Source: Pomacea canaliculata (Eukaryota > Mollusca > Gastropoda > Architaenioglossa > Ampullariidae). From it: a DNA stretch of 64,000 bases. The stretch covers positions 1 through 64,000 of the forward strand of contig NC_037598.1 in NCBI RefSeq assembly GCF_003073045.1. The letters run 5' to 3'. Below, one piece after another: positions 59,250-64,000 of the stretch. Below the pieces are notes generated by a model that was given only the letters and a program-made list of their open reading frames with translations, did not search any database and had not been told where the DNA came from. Within the stretch, counting starts at the first letter, position 1. Every line of letters starts with the position of its first letter. The position numbers and the translations under genes were made by a program.

Positions 59250-60560
59250 ATATACATTATGTAGAGTTCTTTTGCAAACCAGAAGAGGAAGATAAAGCAG
59301 TAGAAGCAAATGTAAACATTAACGCAAAACATTTTTATCCAAATCGAAGCATGACAACGAAATATAAACAAAATCAAGGAGAGCCGATCCCCTCAGTCTA
59401 TTTGGTGAAGGGACAGAACTCTCAATCATGAAATATGTCTACACTGGTCTCCATGTCATCTGAACATTCGCACATTCCGACAGCTTCATGATTCAAGCAA
59501 AAGACAAGACAAGAACTCTTGTGTTCTAAACTGCTGCAAAAGCAGGTGAAGAAGGAATGTTGTACTTCTGTTAAAGTGTCTTTACAAAAAAAAAAAAAAA
59601 ACCCCAAACAAACAAACAAACAAAAACCAACAATAAACAACAAAAAACACACTTTACGGAAGATGTTTAAGAAGAAAGATATGTTGATATTATTCACTCT
59701 ATGATTATGCTCCCTGAATTTTGTGTGACACAAACTATAAATGTAAACTGCATTGCTCTTAATATATTTAATTACAGGGTAGCGCCCTAAAAGCAAATAA
59801 TGTTTTCTATATTTTTTCCTGACTGGTAGGACATTTAATATTTAATTTAGGATCTGTTGCCCAAAGTTCTGCTAAAGAGTTTTGTTGTTTTTCAGAAATA
59901 ACAAACAGCAAAAGTAACTACGACGAAACCTTGATATAACAAAGGCTTTATCTGATTAAAGGAGAGAAAGTTAACTATGCACATATTTAAAATCTACGAA
60001 GAAAGGCATCAAAGACTAAAAAAAAAAAAAAACCCACACATTTTCGTGAAGGACGAAGATTAAAAGCATTCTCTCTAGAGAGTTTCAAGAAGATCCTTAC
60101 TAAACTGAAATTATGAAGGGAAATACGAAAATAATCTTCTGCACATTGTAATATAGAATACAACGGACGTCTTTTGATAAGGAATAATTTGTGTATTCGC
60201 TTTACAAATGAGCACGTGCTATGTCGAATAGTTTAATACCTATTCTTACCTATTCGTTTAGATGTTTTAGATTAGAGCATGCTGACCAGTTTGCTCGTCT
60301 GGCAGTATTTAATATGGTATGAAAATATACCTCTATGTAAACATATCCTTTCATGCAATCATTAAAATAGTTTCATTTTCAGATAAACCGATTGGACAAC
60401 ATTATTAGATGTATTTTTTTTTATGATTTACTTATGTACAGGCGGCTTAAGTAGCATGCTGCCTTCAAGCAATTAAAGACAATAACCAATCGGAACAGAA
60501 ATTCATAGGCGCGCCAGAAAGTACATGTAGAGACCTGTCAACACTTTTAGTTGCTAAGGT
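59250..60560. other. Intergenic upstream of gene D
   Basis: No gene recognised. Homopolymer-A and aaac-type tracts lie at 59586-59635 and 60020-60035. Confidence 0.45.
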
Positions 60561-60567
60561 GGAAAGG

Positions 60568-60575
60568 AATAAAAG
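60568..60575 (+). promoter_or_regulatory. TATA box of gene D
   Basis: 'aataaaag' 93 bases before the ATG, at the same relative place as in the other family members. Confidence 0.6.
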
Positions 60576-60660
60576 GGCCTCTGGGTCATAGGCCGCAGTC
60601 ACTCAGCACCGAGGAGATCATCCGAGCTAGAGGGCACGCAGACAAATATTTTAGCTAGAA

Positions 60661-63600
60661 ATGGGGCTGGCATTACTTGGAACTGTCATCTTACTTCTTA
60701 CTGTGGCTACTAACCGTATGTACACAATGTTTGCAACTAACTAAAACATGATTCTCGACATACTACTTCTAGTGATAGCTAACAGTAACTTAGATGAAAG
60801 AACGTTTCAATCGACTGTTTAGAAAACAATTTAAAAACGATATCCTTTTGATGAAAATTAGGAATTGATTCTAATACGCGAGTTTACTCTATCCAAATGT
60901 AAGTGATTTTAATATATGCATGTACATATATATTCACTGTGTGTTTTTTGTGTGTGTGTGCGCGCGCGTGTGTGTGACAGAGAGCTTTTAGAAATCGGAT
61001 TCATCTGGCTACTTGAAACAAATAAATTGTAAGCCATTTTCTCAAAATATTGTCTCCATACCCCAAAAGAATTAAGAACTTAGTGAAAGAAAGACATTTG
61101 TTAGTTTAATAGAGTTGAATTGATAACAAACAAGAGAAGGATAACACCAAATCTTGTTTGAATAAGACTGCATATGCATACTATGTCTTATTATTTTATG
61201 AGTTGTTAGTAATCTCCTATTTGCTTCTGGCTATCTTTCTATAAAATTGATAATCACAGATTTTTCTGGCCATCTTTTCTAGAAGGTAACAGTTTGAATA
61301 AATGCTCCTAATTTAATTAATTTATAGTTATTAATTATACATTAGTCACTTACATTTTGTTTTAGTTTAAGACAGGAATGTTACACATCTAAATCCAGTA
61401 GAACTTCACTAATGATGATGTCCCAGTTCTCTACACCAGCTTATTTTTTCATTGCAGGTTGTGATGCCGCCGCTGGTGATACTGGAGACGTTTGTTCATC
61501 AAGTGCCTGCAGTGATACCACGAATGCAGTGTGCGATAAAGTCTATGAAAAGTGTTGTAAGTGTTTCTTTTATTCTCCGATGAAGAAATCGTTTTTTTTT
61601 TCTGAAGGACGAATATAGCTTAGGCAGCAATGTACATTTGACTATAAGGCCAGTCTTTATGGCCTTTATTGCATGTATGGGTGTGTCCATTGTTAGCTGT
61701 ACAGTAAGTTTTCGACATTAACATTACTCCACGTCCTAGAATTTTAAATGCACCTAGCACTGAAAGAATATTTACAGATGAATGTCTTGAAACCCGCCAG
61801 TGGAAACTACAGCGGCCACCTTTTCAATTAAAAAGATTTAAAAAAAAATAATGTGCTATATAACTGCAATGGATCATATTGTGGTGTTGGGATTTTCTAT
61901 CTAAAGGCAGTGTTATAAAACTAAAAAAGGAAGTCTATCCTAATTTTTAGTAAAATGCAACGCCAGTCTTTTATCTAGCTATTTACTAATACTTAGACCA
62001 GTTAAATTAAATGTCATTTAACTATGAAACATTTTATTTTCCCCCATTTTTTCTTAGTATTTTTGTTCCCATGTACTGAAATCAGTAATTTTCGGCTTTC
62101 TACAATATACAATATTTTTTTCTTTACTTGAAGAAATTTTCTGTCTTTCACTTATAAAACATACTGTAGAGAGCAGCTCAGAAAAATAACAAATATGGTC
62201 GCGTGTTTACGTTTGGGAGTCTTATAGGTAACTTGAAAGCTGATCTTATGTTATCTTTCAATACGCCATGTATTAGAAATACTTGATCTCCATAAAGATG
62301 CCAGCATCTGTCAGCAACATTTGCTTTTGAGCCTAAACAAAATTTAATTATATATCTAGCTGATTCTGATCAAAATATGTCCAACTGCAGAACTTCTTTA
62401 GTTGCATCTTTGTGATTATTTATCCTCTTGTTATACTGCTTCCTTTCCCTCCAGTTGTGTGTGTGTGTGTTTTTTTTTGTGTGTGTGTTAATGTGTGTGT
62501 TTGTGTGTGGCTATACGTTTTATTTACTAGTTTTTTTTACGTCAACTCGATAAAGAAACCACTTATTATAAATATTAGCGAATGAATACACAAAAATTGT
62601 TTTCCCTTTTTAAAATTGATCAATCACTTTGAAAGTTTTATCTATATTTCAGTGATCAAAGCAGGAAAAGCCTGTGCAGGAGCAAATGCAAACAATTGCA
62701 TTTTTGGAGCGTCCTGCCAATCGTCTGTTTGTACATGCGGAAATGGCTATAACAAAGCTACTGATCTCTGTAGTAAGACTAACTATTAAGAACGTGTGTG
62801 TATGCATACATATCTCTGTGTGTGTGTGTGTGTGGGGGGGGGGGTATGTGTGTCTGAAGACGAAAGAAACAGAAGACAAATTTAATATTTCACTCTTACC
62901 ATTTCTTAATCTTCTTGTAATGCTCTGTTGCTTTTTCTGACAACGTGTTTAACAGCGAATTCTTTGCAGTGTTACATCGTTTCAATGAATTCTATGTTAA
63001 TTCTATGTTACCCCAGATATCATTTAAACATTTTATATACGTTCACAAGCGGTAGAGAACCCTTTCTAAACGTTTACAAAATATCTAAATGCTATCAGTG
63101 AATTTGTTTCGAGTTGGTCATGACAGCAGTTTGTGAAATGACATTTAATAGTCTTATTCTAATTTTAATGTACCATTTTCGCAAAACAGGACTACCTCCA
63201 TATAATAAGGCTGTTTGTAGTTTAAATAGTTTACATAATGTCACTTTTGTTGATCAAGAAACTGATCAGTGACAAATTGAACCGCCTTAGACCATCATGT
63301 CTTTTGACCTTCCCTTAAAGACTATTTTGTTTTAGCCCCTAAAGTAGGTGGGACTGCTGGCACTGACTGCAGCTCTGCGGCAACTTTATGTACAACTCCT
63401 AATTCTGAGTGCAACAATCAAGTCTGCAAATGCAAGAATGGATTTATAATTAACATTGATGATGGAAAGTGTGGTGAGTTTTGAAAACACATGCAGGCAT
63501 ACAAACAAACACTTGAAGTGTCTAAACACCAAACAATTAAAACAAAATATAGACTATGTTCCCAACAGATCGACGGATGGATAAACAAAAGACTTAACAT

Positions 63601-63714
63601 GGACTGATGCTTCTTGTTTGTTTATTCTACCAGATGGAGCCGTAGGTACAGCTTGCACTGCTAAAGACACGTGTGTGACCTCTACTATCTGTGATTCTGC
63701 TAAATTAAAATGCT
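60661..63714 (+). CDS. Gene D: multi-module EB-like secreted protein, partial (runs past the window)
   Basis: Exons 60661-60715 (signal MGLALLGTVILLLTVATN), 61458-61556, 62653-62772, 63336-63473 and 63634-63714, each bounded by gt/ag and all phase 1, so 164 codons are visible. Exon 2 encodes DVCSSSAC...CDKVYEKC. Exons 3 and 4 each encode an EB-like module: ACAGANANNC...CTCGNGYNKATDLC, and DCSSAATLC...CKCKNGFIINIDDGKC. Exon 5 again resembles the exon 2 type (ACTAKDTC...CDSAKLKC), so the protein alternates two module types. The donor after 63714 (gtaaat) shows that it continues. Unlike A-C, its intron 2 has a normal gtaagt donor. It is probably secreted; function unknown. Confidence 0.87.
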
Positions 63715-64000
63715 GTAAATATACTTCATTTTACCTTCCAAATAAATATAATTATTGGTTTCTAGCTTATACTTTCACTTACAATTTTTTTTCCATTTAA
63801 TTCTATAATAAGAATAGGGAGATCATGAACTATTGCCAGCTTAATGGTAAGAATGAAAGAACACACATTCCACTGAGGTAAACACCTTTGCATAAGGATA
63901 CATCTTTGTCTATGGCTGTTTTTAAAAATATTTTTCTTCGATGTCAAACTTACTGTGAATGTGCTTGTGTGCATGTTAGTCTACTGATATCAGTCGACTA
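63715..64000 (+). other. Gene D intron 5, start only
   Basis: Intron sequence following gtaaat; no further EB exon is recognisable before the window ends. Confidence 0.6.

Overview
This is animal nuclear DNA, AT-rich, with spliced genes, GT-AG introns (plus some GC-AG), microsatellites and many DNA-transposon relics. The main gene is a CUB/LDLa/C-type-lectin/LRR seven-transmembrane receptor of the LDLa-LRR GPCR type known from the pond snail (GRL101) and relatives. The repeats and a small 18S rRNA-like fragment also fit a mollusc, probably a gastropod; the species cannot be named from the sequence alone.

Layout. (1) 1-8.1 kb is a second copy of the block at 22.8-30.2 kb. It carries the 3' half of the receptor gene and its downstream flank. 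The first ~4.5 kb is riddled with single-base insertions and deletions in coding and non-coding DNA alike, while later parts differ mostly by substitutions. (2) 8.6-16.8 kb has a decayed Tigger/pogo transposase fragment, an inverted repeat (arms 9.8-11.1 and 14.8-16.8 kb) carrying two exon-like pieces, a 175-bp inverted-repeat element, and an 831-bp insertion bounded by 47-bp direct repeats. That insertion holds G/C-run hairpins and a piece of 18S rRNA. (3) 18.0-25.6 kb is an intact four-exon receptor gene on the plus strand (1341 codons by my model). (4) 25.6-31 kb is its duplicated flank, ending in a short signal-peptide ORF.

(5) 31.4-64 kb is a cluster of small secreted cysteine-rich genes with EB-like modules, all joined by phase-1 introns. 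Gene A (minus) and gene B (minus) lie in tandem. Gene C (plus) is head-to-head with B in a large palindrome centred near 41.1 kb. Gene D (plus, 60.7 kb to beyond the end) is a longer multi-module relative. A D-like pseudogene lies at 35.7-37.1 kb, and an orphan promoter plus signal exon with a lost ATG lies at 51.0-51.2 kb. A, B and C each encode 116 residues; B and C differ only at one signal-peptide residue. Transposons entered the introns after duplication: a 5'-truncated LINE in B and a foldback element in C.

(6) 45-60 kb between C and D is mostly repeat-derived: a 2008-bp hAT-like element with a nested hAT MITE, third copies of the receptor-flank repeats, a U2 snRNA 5' fragment, and a (GACA)n array. 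Exon coordinates were worked out by hand from splice signals and reading frame, so they are models without transcript support.
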